In this document: in pieces, positions 42,832 through 51,236 of the stretch
Layout: each line of letters starts with the position of its first letter
Numbering within the stretch: the stretch's first letter is position 1
DNA from: JAVJUS01 sp040220455
GTDB taxonomy: Bacteria > Pseudomonadota > Alphaproteobacteria > DSM-16000 > Inquilinaceae
Direction of reading: 5' to 3'
Assembly (NCBI GenBank): GCA_040220455.1
Contig: JAVJUS010000142.1
Coordinates: 62,001 to 126,000, forward strand
DNA length: 64,000 bases
Notes under the pieces: model-generated
Seen by the model: only the letters and a program-made list of their open reading frames with translations
What the model was told of the DNA's origin: nothing
Databases searched by the model: none
Translations under genes and position numbers: made by a program

Positions 42832-43632
42832 TCAGGCCTCGCCCAGGAGCGCCAGGGTCGCGTCCAGCAGGCTCGGATCGCCCAGCGCCAGGACGCGCCC
42901 CGACGACTCGGCGGTCAGCGGCCGGCCGGTCCAGTCGCGCATCGCGCCGCCCGCCCCCTCGACCACCGGCACGAGCGCGGCGAAGTCGTGGATCTTCAGC
43001 CCCGATTCGATCACCAGGTCGAGATGGCCCGAGGCGAGAAGCCCGTAGGCATAGCAGTCCATGCCGTAGACCGTGTCGCGCACACGGTCGGCGACCCGCT
43101 CGAACGCGGCAAGATCGCTGTCGCTGGCGAAGAGGTGCGGACCGGTCGTGCTGGCATAGGCGGCGGCGAAGTTGCCGCAGGTGCGGGTGGTGACCGGGCG
43201 GCCGTTGTGCCGGGTCGGGTGGCCGGCCGCGCCGACCCACCGGTCGCCCACGATCGGCTGGTCGATCACGCCCAGCACCGGCCGGCCGTCGCGCACCAGC
43301 GCGATCAGCGTGCCGAAGGTCGGCTTGCCGGTGATGAAGGCCCGCGTGCCGTCGATCGGGTCGAGCACCCAGACGTCGCGCGCGTCGCCGCGCTCGACCC
43401 CGAACTCCTCGCCGATCACGCCATCGTCCGGGCGGTGGTCGCCCAGCACGGTGCGCAGCGCCATCTCCGCCTCGCGGTCGGCGATGGTGACCGGCGAGCG
43501 GTCCTCCTTGCCTTCCACGGCGAAATCGCCCCGGAAATGCCGGCGCGTGATCTCCGCCGCGGCGTCGGCCATGCGCTCGGCGAGCGCGATGGCGGACTCC
43601 TCGACGGCCGCCGGCGCGGTATCGGTGCTCAT
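42832..43632 (-). CDS. hisN: Histidinol-phosphatase, inositol-monophosphatase type
   Basis: Dephosphorylates histidinol-phosphate in histidine synthesis. 266 residues. Seen: KEDRSPVTIADREAEMALR near 42-60, the metal-binding GEEFG at 74-78, DPIDGTRAFITGKPTFGTLI from residue 91, and a late metal site LKIHDFAALVPVVEGAGGAM. TRAFITGKPTFGTL after DPIDG is typical of HisN rather than SuhB. Standard Mg-dependent motifs are intact. Genomic neighbours are not histidine genes, which is common for hisN in alphaproteobacteria. Confidence 0.9.
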   Translation of the reverse strand: MSTDTAPAAVEESAIALAERMADAAAEITRRHFRGDFAVEGKEDRSPVTIADREAEMALRTVLGDHRPDDGVIGEEFGVERGDARDVWVLDPIDGTRAFITGKPTFGTLIALVRDGRPVLGVIDQPIVGDRWVGAAGHPTRHNGRPVTTRTCGNFAAAYASTTGPHLFASDSDLAAFERVADRVRDTVYGMDCYAYGLLASGHLDLVIESGLKIHDFAALVPVVEGAGGAMRDWTGRPLTAESSGRVLALGDPSLLDATLALLGEA

Positions 43633-43729
43633 GCCCTGTCTCCGACGGCCGGCGCGGGGACGGTCCGCGGGATGGCGTCGGGCCGCGGGCCGACCGGAGA
43701 CCGGCCGGCCCGCAACCGATTACGGGGCG

Positions 43730-44932
43730 TCACTCCGCGTCCGGCAGCGGCTCCGGCTCTTCTGCCAGGCTGCGCAGATAGGCGACGACGGCGGCGCGCT
43801 GCTCGGCGTCCTTGACGCCCGGATAGGCCATGCGCGTACCCGGCACGACCTCCATCGGCGCCTCGAGATAGGTGTCGAGCAGGTCGTAGGTCCACTCGCC
43901 GTGCTCGGAGCCGAAGTCCTGCATCGGCTGGGAGTAGTTGAAGCTCTCCACCCCAGCGACCGGCGCGCCCACGATGCCCCAGAGATTTGGGCCGACGCGC
44001 GCCGCGCCGCCCTGCTCGAAGCTGTGGCAGGCGCCGCAGGTGGCGATCGTCCCCTGCGCCGACTGCGGATCGGCCGACGCGACCATGCGGGCGAACTCGC
44101 TGGCACCGCCCGAGGCCTCGCCCCCGGCCGCTCCGTCGCCCTCGGCCTCCGCAGTCTCCGTCTCCTCCGAGCCCGCATCCTCGGCGGCGGGCTCTTCAGC
44201 GGCTGGAGCCTCCTCGGCGGCAGGCTCCTCGCTCGACGCCGTCTCCTGCGCCTCCGCGCCGGACTCCTCGGCCGCCGGCTCTGCCGTCGCCGTCTCCTCG
44301 GCCGCCTCGTCCTCGCCGCCCGACGCCGCCTCGCCGGCATCCGCGGTCTGCGTTTCCGCGTCACCCTCGGCGGCTTCCGTCGGCGGCTCGGGCAGCGGCT
44401 CCGGATCGTTGGAGAGCGTGCGCATCCAGGCGATCAGGTCGGCGCGATCCTCGTGATCCTTGACGCCCTGGTAGGACATGCTCGTGCCCACGACCCAGTC
44501 GCGCGGCGCGTGGATGAAGCCGTTGAGGGCCTCGAAGCTCCAGGTCCCGGCCTCGGCGGCGTATTCCTGCAGCGCGCCGGAATAGTTGAAGCCCTCGACC
44601 GAGGCGATCTCGCGCCCGACCACGTCCCAGAGGGGCGGGCCGACCATGTTCTGGCCGCCCTCCTCGAAGGAGTGGCAGGCGGCGCAGGCGCGCGACTGCC
44701 CTTCGCCGGCGGCCGGATCGGCGCTGGCGAGGAGCGTGGCGATCGCCGGCAGCTCTTCTTCCTCTTCCTCGGCGGGCTCCTGGGAGGGGACGCCGCCCTC
44801 GACCATGTACGCGACCTCTTCCTCGCCATGCGGCGGAGCGATCAGAAGCTCCGCCAGGAAGCCCGACGTCATGGCGATGACGCCGGCGAGCAGGATCGCG
44901 CCGAAGATCTTGTTCAACTCCATGCCGGCCAC
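43730..44932 (-). CDS. Tandem (two-haem) membrane-anchored cytochrome c
   Basis: 400 residues. N-terminal membrane anchor (about 8-30), a first cytochrome c domain with CAACH at 83-87 and a likely axial Met in GTSMSYQG near 152, a long Glu/Ala-rich linker (about 185-280, many EEPAAE-like units), then a second cytochrome c domain with CGACH at 299-303 and Met in GTRMAYPG near 368. The halves share FNYS, GVKD and EPEPLP blocks, indicating duplication of a CycM/c552-like domain. The start is a GTG at 44932 preceded by CGAGGGTGTGA; an ATG at 44923 is the alternative. Probably carries electrons from bc1 to an oxidase, matured by the Ccm system. Confidence 0.88.
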   Translation of the reverse strand: MAGMELNKIFGAILLAGVIAMTSGFLAELLIAPPHGEEEVAYMVEGGVPSQEPAEEEEEELPAIATLLASADPAAGEGQSRACAACHSFEEGGQNMVGPPLWDVVGREIASVEGFNYSGALQEYAAEAGTWSFEALNGFIHAPRDWVVGTSMSYQGVKDHEDRADLIAWMRTLSNDPEPLPEPPTEAAEGDAETQTADAGEAASGGEDEAAEETATAEPAAEESGAEAQETASSEEPAAEEAPAAEEPAAEDAGSEETETAEAEGDGAAGGEASGGASEFARMVASADPQSAQGTIATCGACHSFEQGGAARVGPNLWGIVGAPVAGVESFNYSQPMQDFGSEHGEWTYDLLDTYLEAPMEVVPGTRMAYPGVKDAEQRAAVVAYLRSLAEEPEPLPDAE

Positions 44933-45238
44933 TCACACCCTCGGGTCAAGACGGGTCCCGCCGTCAAATCGATGGGGCCAATCGGGACGGCCGCCATTTC
45001 CGCCCGGGCGAGCCGGGGGCGAAGGGCGGCCACCGCCGCGCCCGGACCGGGGCGGAACCCGCGGGGGCGCGGCAGCGGGGGGACTTGTAGGGCGAACCGG
45101 CGGGTTGACGCAAGTCTCCCGCCCGCTGCGCAGGGTCGCACCATGCGCCCACGGCGTGCGGACGGGCCTCGCGCGCGAGGCGTAGCGGGCCACGGCGCGC
45201 TTGACGGCGGGCCCGGCTATGGGCTTCAAGCACCGGCC
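44933..45238. other. Divergent promoter region between the cytochrome c gene and kdsB
   Basis: 306 bp with no supported gene. The perfect 16-bp self-complementary sequence GCCTCGCGCGCGAGGC at 45166-45181, 58 bp before the kdsB ATG, is the only clear structure and could be an operator or a hairpin. Confidence 0.55.
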
Positions 45239-46042
45239 ATGAGCGCCGATTCCGCCCCTGCGGCCGTCCGCCCGGTCCCGACCCGCCCGGTGGTCGTCAT
45301 TCCGGCACGGCTGGCCTCTCAGCGCCTGCCGGACAAGCCGCTGGCCGACATCGCCGGCGAGCCGATGATCGTCCATGTCTGGCGCCGCGCGGTCGAGGCC
45401 GAGGTCGGCCCGGTCGTCGTCGCCTGCGCCGAGGCCGCGATCGCCGAGGCGGTGCGCGCCGCCGGCGGGACGGCGCTGATGACCGATCCCGATCACCCCA
45501 GCGGCTCCGACCGGGTGCACGAGGCGGTCGAGCGCTTCGACCCCGACCGACGCCACGACGCGGTGGTCAACCTCCAGGGCGACCTGCCGACGATCTCGCC
45601 GGAGGACGTGCGCGCGGCGTTCGAGGCGCTGGGCGATCCCTCGGTGGATATCGGCACGCTGGCCGCGCCGATCACCGACGAGGCCGAGCGCGACGACCCC
45701 AACGTCGTCAAGGCGGTGATCGAGCTGGCGGAGGGCGCCCGCCTCGGCCGGGCGCTCTATTTCACCCGGCTCGCGGCACCCTGGGGCAACGGCCCCTGGT
45801 GGCACCATATCGGCCTCTACGCCTATCGGCGCGAGGCCCTGACCGCCTATGTGCGCCTGCCCCCCGCGGTGCTGGAGCGGCGCGAGCGCCTGGAGCAGCT
45901 CCGCGCGCTCGCGCATGGCATGCGCATCGACGTGGCGCACGTTGACAGCGTGCCGCTGGGTGTCGACACTCCCGCCGATCTGGAGCGGGCGCGGGCCGCC
46001 CTGGACCCGGCCCGGCGCCAGGCGGCTCCGGGGGCGTCCTGA
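45239..46042 (+). CDS. kdsB: 3-deoxy-manno-octulosonate cytidylyltransferase
   Basis: Activates Kdo to CMP-Kdo for lipopolysaccharide core synthesis, in the cytoplasm. 267 residues. Seen: VVVIPARLASQRLPDKPLAD near residue 18, SGSDRVHEAV near 88, VNLQGDLPTISPEDV, and the DTPADLERAR tail. All are KdsB signatures. The ATG at 45239 adds a ~17-residue Ala/Pro lead before the conserved start. Shows that the organism makes LPS. Followed by pheA in the same direction. Confidence 0.96.
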   Translation: MSADSAPAAVRPVPTRPVVVIPARLASQRLPDKPLADIAGEPMIVHVWRRAVEAEVGPVVVACAEAAIAEAVRAAGGTALMTDPDHPSGSDRVHEAVERFDPDRRHDAVVNLQGDLPTISPEDVRAAFEALGDPSVDIGTLAAPITDEAERDDPNVVKAVIELAEGARLGRALYFTRLAAPWGNGPWWHHIGLYAYRREALTAYVRLPPAVLERRERLEQLRALAHGMRIDVAHVDSVPLGVDTPADLERARAALDPARRQAAPGAS

Positions 46043-46146
46043 GCGGGCGACCGCACGCCGCTCCCGCCCCGGCAGAACCGTGCTTCTCACGCCCGCGCTA
46101 TTCGGGCCTGCTCTATCCAGGCCCGCCCTGTTCAGGATTGCCGCCC

Positions 46147-47067
46147 GTGACCGCCGCGCTCCGGACCGTGACCGAGCCCCCGCCCGACGCCGATCCGGCG
46201 AACACCATCGCGTTCCAAGGCTGGCCCGGTGCCAACTCCCACGTCGCCTGCCGCCAGGTCCATCCGGAGATGACGCCCCTGCCCTGCGCGGCCTTCGAGG
46301 ACGTCATCGGGGCGGTGCATGACGGCCGGGCGCGGCTGGCCATGATCCCGATCGAGAATTCGGTCGCCGGCCGGGTCGCCGACATCCACCACCTGCTGCC
46401 CGATTCGGGCCTGCACATCGTCGGCGAGCACTTCCAGCGGGTGCGCCACCAGCTCCTCGGTCTGCCGGGCACGGATCTGGGCGACATCGTCCAGGTCCAT
46501 AGCCACGTCCACGCGCTGGGCCAGTGCCGCGCCTTCATCCGCAAGATCGGGGTGGAGCCGGTGGTGGCCGCCGACACGGCCGGCGCCGCGCGCCAGATCG
46601 CCGAATGGGGCGACCGCAGCCGCGCCGCCATCGCCTCGACCCTGGCGGCGGAGACCTACGGCCTGGAGATCCTCGCCTCCGACATCGAGGACGCCGAGCA
46701 CAACACCACGCGCTTCGTCGTCATGGCGCGCGAGCCCGACTGGCCGTCGGCCGTCGCGCCCCGGCCCGAGGCGGGGTTCGTGACCAGCTTCGTCTTCGAG
46801 GTGCGCAGCGTGCCGGCCGCGCTCTACAAGGCCCTGGGCGGCTTCGCGACCAACGGCGTCAACATGACCAAGCTCGAGAGCTACATGGTCGCCGGGCGCT
46901 TCTCCCAGGCCCGGTTCTACGCCGACGTGGAGGGACATCCGGAGGATACGGGCCTGCGCTACGCCTTCGAGGAATTGGGCTTCTTCTCCAAGAACTTCAC
47001 CGTCCTCGGCGTCTACCCGGCCCACCCCTTCCGCCGCGACCCGAGCCAGGAAGCCGGCGGGGACTGA
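46147..47067 (+). CDS. pheA: Prephenate dehydratase
   Basis: Converts prephenate to phenylpyruvate for phenylalanine synthesis. 306 residues, monofunctional type. Seen: NTIAFQGWPGANSHVACRQV, LAMIPIENSVAGRVADIHHL, the catalytic EDAEHNTTRFVVMAREP (T-R-F), and a C-terminal ACT domain for Phe feedback (TSFVFEVRSVPAALYKALGG, ESYMVAGRFSQARFYADVEG). The GTG at 46147 with AGGA 9 bp upstream is favoured over a TTG three codons earlier. The kdsB-pheA order is common in alphaproteobacteria. Confidence 0.94.
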   Translation: MTAALRTVTEPPPDADPANTIAFQGWPGANSHVACRQVHPEMTPLPCAAFEDVIGAVHDGRARLAMIPIENSVAGRVADIHHLLPDSGLHIVGEHFQRVRHQLLGLPGTDLGDIVQVHSHVHALGQCRAFIRKIGVEPVVAADTAGAARQIAEWGDRSRAAIASTLAAETYGLEILASDIEDAEHNTTRFVVMAREPDWPSAVAPRPEAGFVTSFVFEVRSVPAALYKALGGFATNGVNMTKLESYMVAGRFSQARFYADVEGHPEDTGLRYAFEELGFFSKNFTVLGVYPAHPFRRDPSQEAGGD

Positions 47068-47128
47068 GCCGGCGGGCCACGATGGACATCCACGGCGCGA
47101 TGCAACACACGACCGCCGCCACCCGCGT

Positions 47129-47256
47129 CCCCTCTTCCCGTGGGAGAGGGACAGGGTGAGGGGATGCAGACGGACGAGCGCTGTTCCGCGGTCCGCAACC
47201 CCTCACCCTCCCACAGCCTGCGGCCGTGGGCCCCTCCCTCTCCCGCCGGGAGAGGG
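47129..47256. repeat. 128-bp CCCTCTCCC-bounded palindromic element, copy 3
   Basis: Starts CCCCTCTTCCCGTGGGAGAG at 47129 and ends CCCTCTCCCGCCGGGAGAGG at 47236-47255. Internal ACAGGGTGAGGGG pairs with CCCCTCACCCTCCCA. Same orientation as copy 2. It fills most of the gap between pheA and the small gene at 47301. Confidence 0.87.
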
Positions 47257-47300
47257 AAGCCAATGGCGGCCGTGAGGGGCGAGACGGAAGGGGCGGGGCC

Positions 47301-47609
47301 ATGGCCTATCTGCTGATCACCTACGACCTGCCGCCGACCGACCGGATGTTCCGGTATTCCGAGGAGGCGCTGGTCCTGCTGCGGCACTTCGCCGACACGC
47401 CCGGCTATGTCCGCGTCATCGGCATGCGCGCGCCGGACAACAGCTCGCCCAGCGCCGTCGTCGCCTTCGAATACGACACCCTCGACCACGCCCGGGCCGC
47501 TCATGACTCTAAGCGCTTCGCCGAGGACATCCAGAGCTTGCGCGACCTCGGCTGCACCGACATCACCGTCCGCGTCCTCGACCAGTCGCCGCTGATCCCG
47601 CGGCGGTAA
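47301..47609 (+). CDS. Small conserved-looking protein, dimeric alpha/beta-barrel type
   Basis: 102 residues: AYLLITYDLPPTDRMFRYSE, a central VRVIGMRAPDNSSPSAVVAF and a final beta strand DITVRVLDQSPLIPRR. The beta-alpha-beta pattern with a substrate-facing FEYDTLDHARAAHDSKRFAE helix resembles ferredoxin-like dimeric barrels (EthD/ABM/DUF1330-like). The enzyme activity, if any, cannot be predicted. The ATG at 47301 is preceded by GAAGGGGCGGGGCC. It sits between two repeat elements with no obvious operon partner. Confidence 0.6.
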   Translation: MAYLLITYDLPPTDRMFRYSEEALVLLRHFADTPGYVRVIGMRAPDNSSPSAVVAFEYDTLDHARAAHDSKRFAEDIQSLRDLGCTDITVRVLDQSPLIPRR

Positions 47610-47617
47610 AGAAGTAA

Positions 47618-47782
47618 TTTCACCACCAAGAACACCAATGTCACCAAGAAATGCCTGGCCTGAGCTTCGTTTTCGAGCGGATGCTTTAAGATCATTTATG
47701 AATCTGGATACTGACCAAGAATGACCAGCCTCCGAGTTCGCTGGAGATAACTTGGTGATCTTGGTGGCCTTGGTGGTGAGAT
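47618..47782. repeat. CACCAAG inverted-repeat element, copy 2
   Basis: The left arm (47618-47650) has CACCAAG, CACCAAT and CACCAAG with 9-10 bp spacing; the right arm (47749-47782) has CTTGGTG, CTTGGTG and CTTGGTG, closely its reverse complement. The 98-bp centre is AT-richer than the genome. It is like copy 1 at 22876 in the arms but not in the centre. It occupies a convergent gap, so it may double as a bidirectional terminator. Confidence 0.85.
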
Positions 47783-47796
47783 GATCGTGCGGTCTC

Positions 47797-48588
47797 TCAC
47801 GCCACCGCCACCCGCGCCTCGCCCAGGGCTTCCACGGTCACGACCGCCTCGCAGGGGCCGTCGAGCCAGGCGGGAGGGATCAGGCTGCCGAGCGTGACGA
47901 TCGTGCCGGCGGGCAGGCCCTGGCCGTGGGCGGCGCGGTGGCGGGCGAGCCAGGCGAGCGCCTCGAACGGGTCGCCCAGGATGGCCGCGCCGCGGTCGCG
48001 CCCGATCTCCCGCCCGTCGATCGTCATGACGCCCTCCAGGTCCGCCAGCCCGCCCGGCGGCACCGGCGCCTCGGGTCCCAGCACCAGGGCGGCGTGGAAG
48101 AAGCCGTCGGCGATCAGGCTAGGCGTGTCGACGGCTCGGAAGTCACGCCAGCGGGCGTCGACGATCTCGATCGAGGTCATCGCCGCGGCCACGGCCGGCG
48201 CCACGCTCGCCGCCGTGAACGGCCCGTCCCCGGGCCCGATCGCCGTGCCGAGCCGCACCGCGATCTCCAGCTCCAGCCCCGGGTTCAGGAAGCTCGACCG
48301 GGGCAGGCGCGCCGGGCTCGGATGCCGGTCGGCGGCGAGCACCAGGCCGCAGCACGGATGGTCGATGCCGAGATAGCTCTGCATCGCCGCCGAGGTGGCG
48401 CCGATCTTGAAGCCGATGACCGGGCCGAGGCCGGCGTGCTCCAGCCGGGCGACGACGGAGTCCTGCAGCGCGTAGGCCGTCGTCTCGTCATGCGGCCGCA
48501 GCGCCGCCGGCAGACCCTCGAGCGCCCGCGCCGCGATGCGCTGGTCGGCGAGCAGCTGCACCGCCCGCGCGCGATCCTCCGCCAGCAT
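47797..48588 (-). CDS. 2-keto-4-pentenoate hydratase-like (fumarylacetoacetase family) protein
   Basis: 263 residues. Seen: RPHDETTAYALQDSVVARLE near residue 31, GFKIGATSAAMQSYLGIDHP near 59, the metal-site PGLELEIAVRLG (E-x-E) near 103, and GSLIPPAWLDGPCEAVVTVE at the C-terminus. These match the MhpD/2-oxopent-4-enoate hydratase branch of the FAH superfamily, which hydrate vinyl ketoacids from aromatic meta-cleavage. No other aromatic-degradation gene is near. Convergent with the small gene at 47301; the ATG at 48588 lies downstream of an AAGGGGGG ribosome site. Confidence 0.85.
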   Translation of the reverse strand: MLAEDRARAVQLLADQRIAARALEGLPAALRPHDETTAYALQDSVVARLEHAGLGPVIGFKIGATSAAMQSYLGIDHPCCGLVLAADRHPSPARLPRSSFLNPGLELEIAVRLGTAIGPGDGPFTAASVAPAVAAAMTSIEIVDARWRDFRAVDTPSLIADGFFHAALVLGPEAPVPPGGLADLEGVMTIDGREIGRDRGAAILGDPFEALAWLARHRAAHGQGLPAGTIVTLGSLIPPAWLDGPCEAVVTVEALGEARVAVA

Positions 48589-48812
48589 GGCGATCCCCCC
48601 CTTGCCTCTGCGCTTGCCTCTGCGCTCGCCTCTCCGCCGCCGCGCCCGCCCGCGCCCCGGTGGCCCCGAGCGAGAGCTTGCCACAGGCCCCGGCCGCGGC
48701 GAAGGCGAAGGCGCATGCCCGGGCACCCGAACGCCGTTGAAACCGGCGGGCGACGCCCCGATCATGAAAGGGCGATTCGGAGTCGGGTCCGATCTGGGGG
48801 ATCGTAAGCGCA

Positions 48813-49871
48813 ATGACACAGCATCGCGTCGCGGTGATACCGGGCGACGGCATCGGCCACGAGGTCGTGCCCCAGGGCCTCGCGGTGCTGGAGGCCGCCG
48901 GCCGGCGCCACGACATCGCCTTCCTGTGGGAGCCGCTGCCCTGGGGCTGCGATTTCTACGCCGAGACCGGGCACATGATGCCGGAGGACGGGCTCGACTT
49001 CCTGGCCGGCTTCGACGCGATCTATCTGGGCGCGGTCGGCCGGCCGGACGTCGCCGACGCGGTCTCGCTCTGGGGCCTGCTGATCCCGATCCGCCGGCGC
49101 TTCGACCAGTACGTCAACCTGCGCCCGGTCCGCCTGATGCCCGGCGTCGAGTCGCCGCTCAAGGGCCGCGGCCCGGCGGATATCGACTTCGTGGTGGTGC
49201 GCGAGAACGTCGAGGGCGAGTATTCGGAGATCGGCGGCCGCCTCTACGCCGGCTCCGAGCACGAGGCGGCGGTCCAGGAGGCCGTCTTCACCCGGCGCGG
49301 CGTCGATCGGGTGATCCGCTACGCCTTCGAGCTCGCCATGCGGCGGCCGGACCGGCACGTCACCTCGGCGACCAAGTCGAACGGCATCGTCCACACCATG
49401 CCGTTCTGGGACGAGCGGTTCGACGCCATCGCCGAGCGCTATCCGGAGATCCGCGCCGACCGCTACCACATCGACATCCTGACGGCGCATTTCGTCGCCC
49501 ACCCGGACCGCTTCGACGTGGTCGTGGCCTCCAACCTGTTCGGCGACATCCTGTCCGACCTGGGCCCCGCCGTCGCCGGGTCGATCGGCATCGCGCCCTC
49601 GGCCAACCTCAACCCCGAGGGCCGGTTCCCGTCGATGTTCGAGCCGGTCCACGGCTCCGCCCCGGACATCGCCGGCCGCGGCATCGCCAACCCGATCGGC
49701 CAGATCTGGTCGGGCGCCATGATGCTCGACCATCTGGGCCACGAGGACGCCGGCGCCGCCGTGGTGCGCGCGATCGAGACCGTGCTCGCCGACGGCCCGC
49801 GCACGCCCGACCTGGGCGGCGAGGCCACGACGGAGGACGTCGGCCGCGCGGTGGTGGAGGCGCTGGGCTGA
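48813..49871 (+). CDS. Tartrate dehydrogenase / D-malate dehydrogenase (decarboxylating)
   Basis: 352 residues. Isocitrate/isopropylmalate dehydrogenase family: VAVIPGDGIGHEVVPQGLAV, LWGLLIPIRRRFDQYVNLRP, VVVRENVEGEYSEIGGRLYA, DRYHIDILTAHFVAHPDRFD, and VVASNLFGDILSDLGPAVAG with the metal-binding aspartates. The LWGLL and NVEGEYS patterns fit the tartrate dehydrogenase/D-malate (DmlA) subgroup, NAD- and Mn/Mg-dependent, rather than LeuB. The ATG at 48813 is 225 bp divergent from the hydratase gene. Ends 46 bp before the convergent ABC ATPase. Confidence 0.88.
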   Translation: MTQHRVAVIPGDGIGHEVVPQGLAVLEAAGRRHDIAFLWEPLPWGCDFYAETGHMMPEDGLDFLAGFDAIYLGAVGRPDVADAVSLWGLLIPIRRRFDQYVNLRPVRLMPGVESPLKGRGPADIDFVVVRENVEGEYSEIGGRLYAGSEHEAAVQEAVFTRRGVDRVIRYAFELAMRRPDRHVTSATKSNGIVHTMPFWDERFDAIAERYPEIRADRYHIDILTAHFVAHPDRFDVVVASNLFGDILSDLGPAVAGSIGIAPSANLNPEGRFPSMFEPVHGSAPDIAGRGIANPIGQIWSGAMMLDHLGHEDAGAAVVRAIETVLADGPRTPDLGGEATTEDVGRAVVEALG

Positions 49872-49917
49872 GGGCGAACCGGGCCGGATCAGGCCGCCGG
49901 GGTCGGGCCCGGCCGGC

Positions 49918-51021
49918 TCACGCGTAGGCGCGCTCGATCGCGCCGAGGGCCTTGCCGTCGGTGTCGAAGAGGTGGCACTCCGTCGGGTCGATGCCGAAGG
50001 TCATGCGGGAGTCGGGCTCGGCGTGCGTGTCGCCCGGCGCGCGGGCGATGACCACCTGCTCGTTGGCCAGCACCAGGTGGATGTGGGTGTCGCTGCCCAG
50101 CTCCTCGGAGACCAGCACGCGGCCCCCCATCGTGGCGCCGCCGGCGCCCTCCCCGATGAAGCCCTCCGGACGGATGCCCAGCTTGGCGTCGGCGCCGGCG
50201 GTGAGGTTGCCGGCCTGGCGGGGCAGGACGAGCTCGCTGCCGCCCGGCAAGGTGACCGCGACGCCCGAGGAGTCGGCGCGGGCGACCTTGACGTCGACGA
50301 AGTTCATCTGCGGCGAGCCGATGAAGCCCGCCACGAACATGTTGACCGGGTGGTGGTAGAGCTCGCGCGGGGAGCCGACCTGCTCGACGATGCCCTTGTT
50401 CAGGACGACGATGCGATCGGCCATGGTCATGGCTTCGACCTGGTCGTGGGTGACGTAGACCATGGTCACGTCGAGCTCCCGGTGCAGGCGGGTCAGCTCG
50501 ACGCGCATCTGGACGCGCAGGGCGGCGTCCAGGTTCGACAGCGGCTCGTCGAACAGGAAGACCTGGGGCTCGCGCACGATCGCCCGGCCGATCGCCACGC
50601 GCTGGCGCTGGCCGCCCGAGAGCTCGCGCGGGCGGCGGTGCAGCAGCTCCTCGATCTGCAGGACGCGCGCGGCCTTGCGCACCGGCTCGTCGCGCTTGTC
50701 CCGCGGCACTTTCGCCATGCGCAGGCCGAAGGCCATGTTCTGCGCGACCGTCATGTGCGGGTAGAGGGCGTAGTTCTGGAACACCATCGCGACCTTGCGG
50801 TCGGCCGGCTCGCGCCAGGTGACCTCCTCGTCGCCGATGAAGACGTGCCCGTCGGAGACGTCCTCCAGCCCGGCGATGGTGCGCAGCAGGGTCGACTTGC
50901 CACAGCCGGAGGGTCCGACGAAGACGACGAACTCCCGGTCGTTGATGTCGAGGCTGACATTGTCCAGCGCCGTGAAGGAGCCGAAGCGCTTGACGACGTT
51001 CTTCAGCGTTACCCGGGCCAC
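49918..51021 (-). CDS. Sugar ABC transporter ATP-binding protein (UgpC/MalK family)
   Basis: 367 residues. Walker A FVGPSGCGKSTLLRTIAGL near residue 34, the signature RELSGGQRQRVAIGRAIVRE, Walker B VFLFDEPLSNLDAALRVQMR, the switch VYVTHDQVEAMTMADRIVVL, then a C-terminal TOBE/OB region (about 240-367). It energises the two permeases encoded upstream on the same strand. The start is a GTG at 51021. It is separated from them by a 66-bp palindrome, so its expression may be uncoupled from theirs. Confidence 0.94.
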   Translation of the reverse strand: MARVTLKNVVKRFGSFTALDNVSLDINDREFVVFVGPSGCGKSTLLRTIAGLEDVSDGHVFIGDEEVTWREPADRKVAMVFQNYALYPHMTVAQNMAFGLRMAKVPRDKRDEPVRKAARVLQIEELLHRRPRELSGGQRQRVAIGRAIVREPQVFLFDEPLSNLDAALRVQMRVELTRLHRELDVTMVYVTHDQVEAMTMADRIVVLNKGIVEQVGSPRELYHHPVNMFVAGFIGSPQMNFVDVKVARADSSGVAVTLPGGSELVLPRQAGNLTAGADAKLGIRPEGFIGEGAGGATMGGRVLVSEELGSDTHIHLVLANEQVVIARAPGDTHAEPDSRMTFGIDPTECHLFDTDGKALGAIERAYA

Positions 51022-51170
51022 CCGTTACCTCCCTCGATGCCCGGCGGGTCGCCGCCGGGGCCAGCATTGCCGTCTCGGTCCCGTCCCCTCGGCCGCGCGG
51101 CGCCCAGTGTCCCGATGGGGAAATGCGCGATAGCGCACTTCGCGTGAATCGGGACACCGACCGTATGAAC

Positions 51171-51236
51171 CTAGTGTGATTCGGATCCCGGAGTTCGTCA
51201 TGCGAAGCATGCCGGACTCCGGGATCATCACACTAG
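51171..51236. other. 66-bp imperfect palindrome between the permease and ATPase genes
   Basis: Outer arms CTAGTGTGAT / ATCACACTAG are perfect (51171-51180, 51227-51236). Next GATCCCGGAGT pairs with ACTCCGGGATC, then CATGC with GCATG around a small loop. The stop codon of the permease (51233-51235) lies inside it. It resembles intercistronic REP structures such as in malEFG-type operons that trim expression of the downstream gene. Confidence 0.75.

Noticed and set aside
47129..47256. Small RNA gene in the repeat before the gene at 47301
   Set aside because: The same 128-bp structure recurs at two other places, so it is best read as a repeat, though transcripts were not checked.
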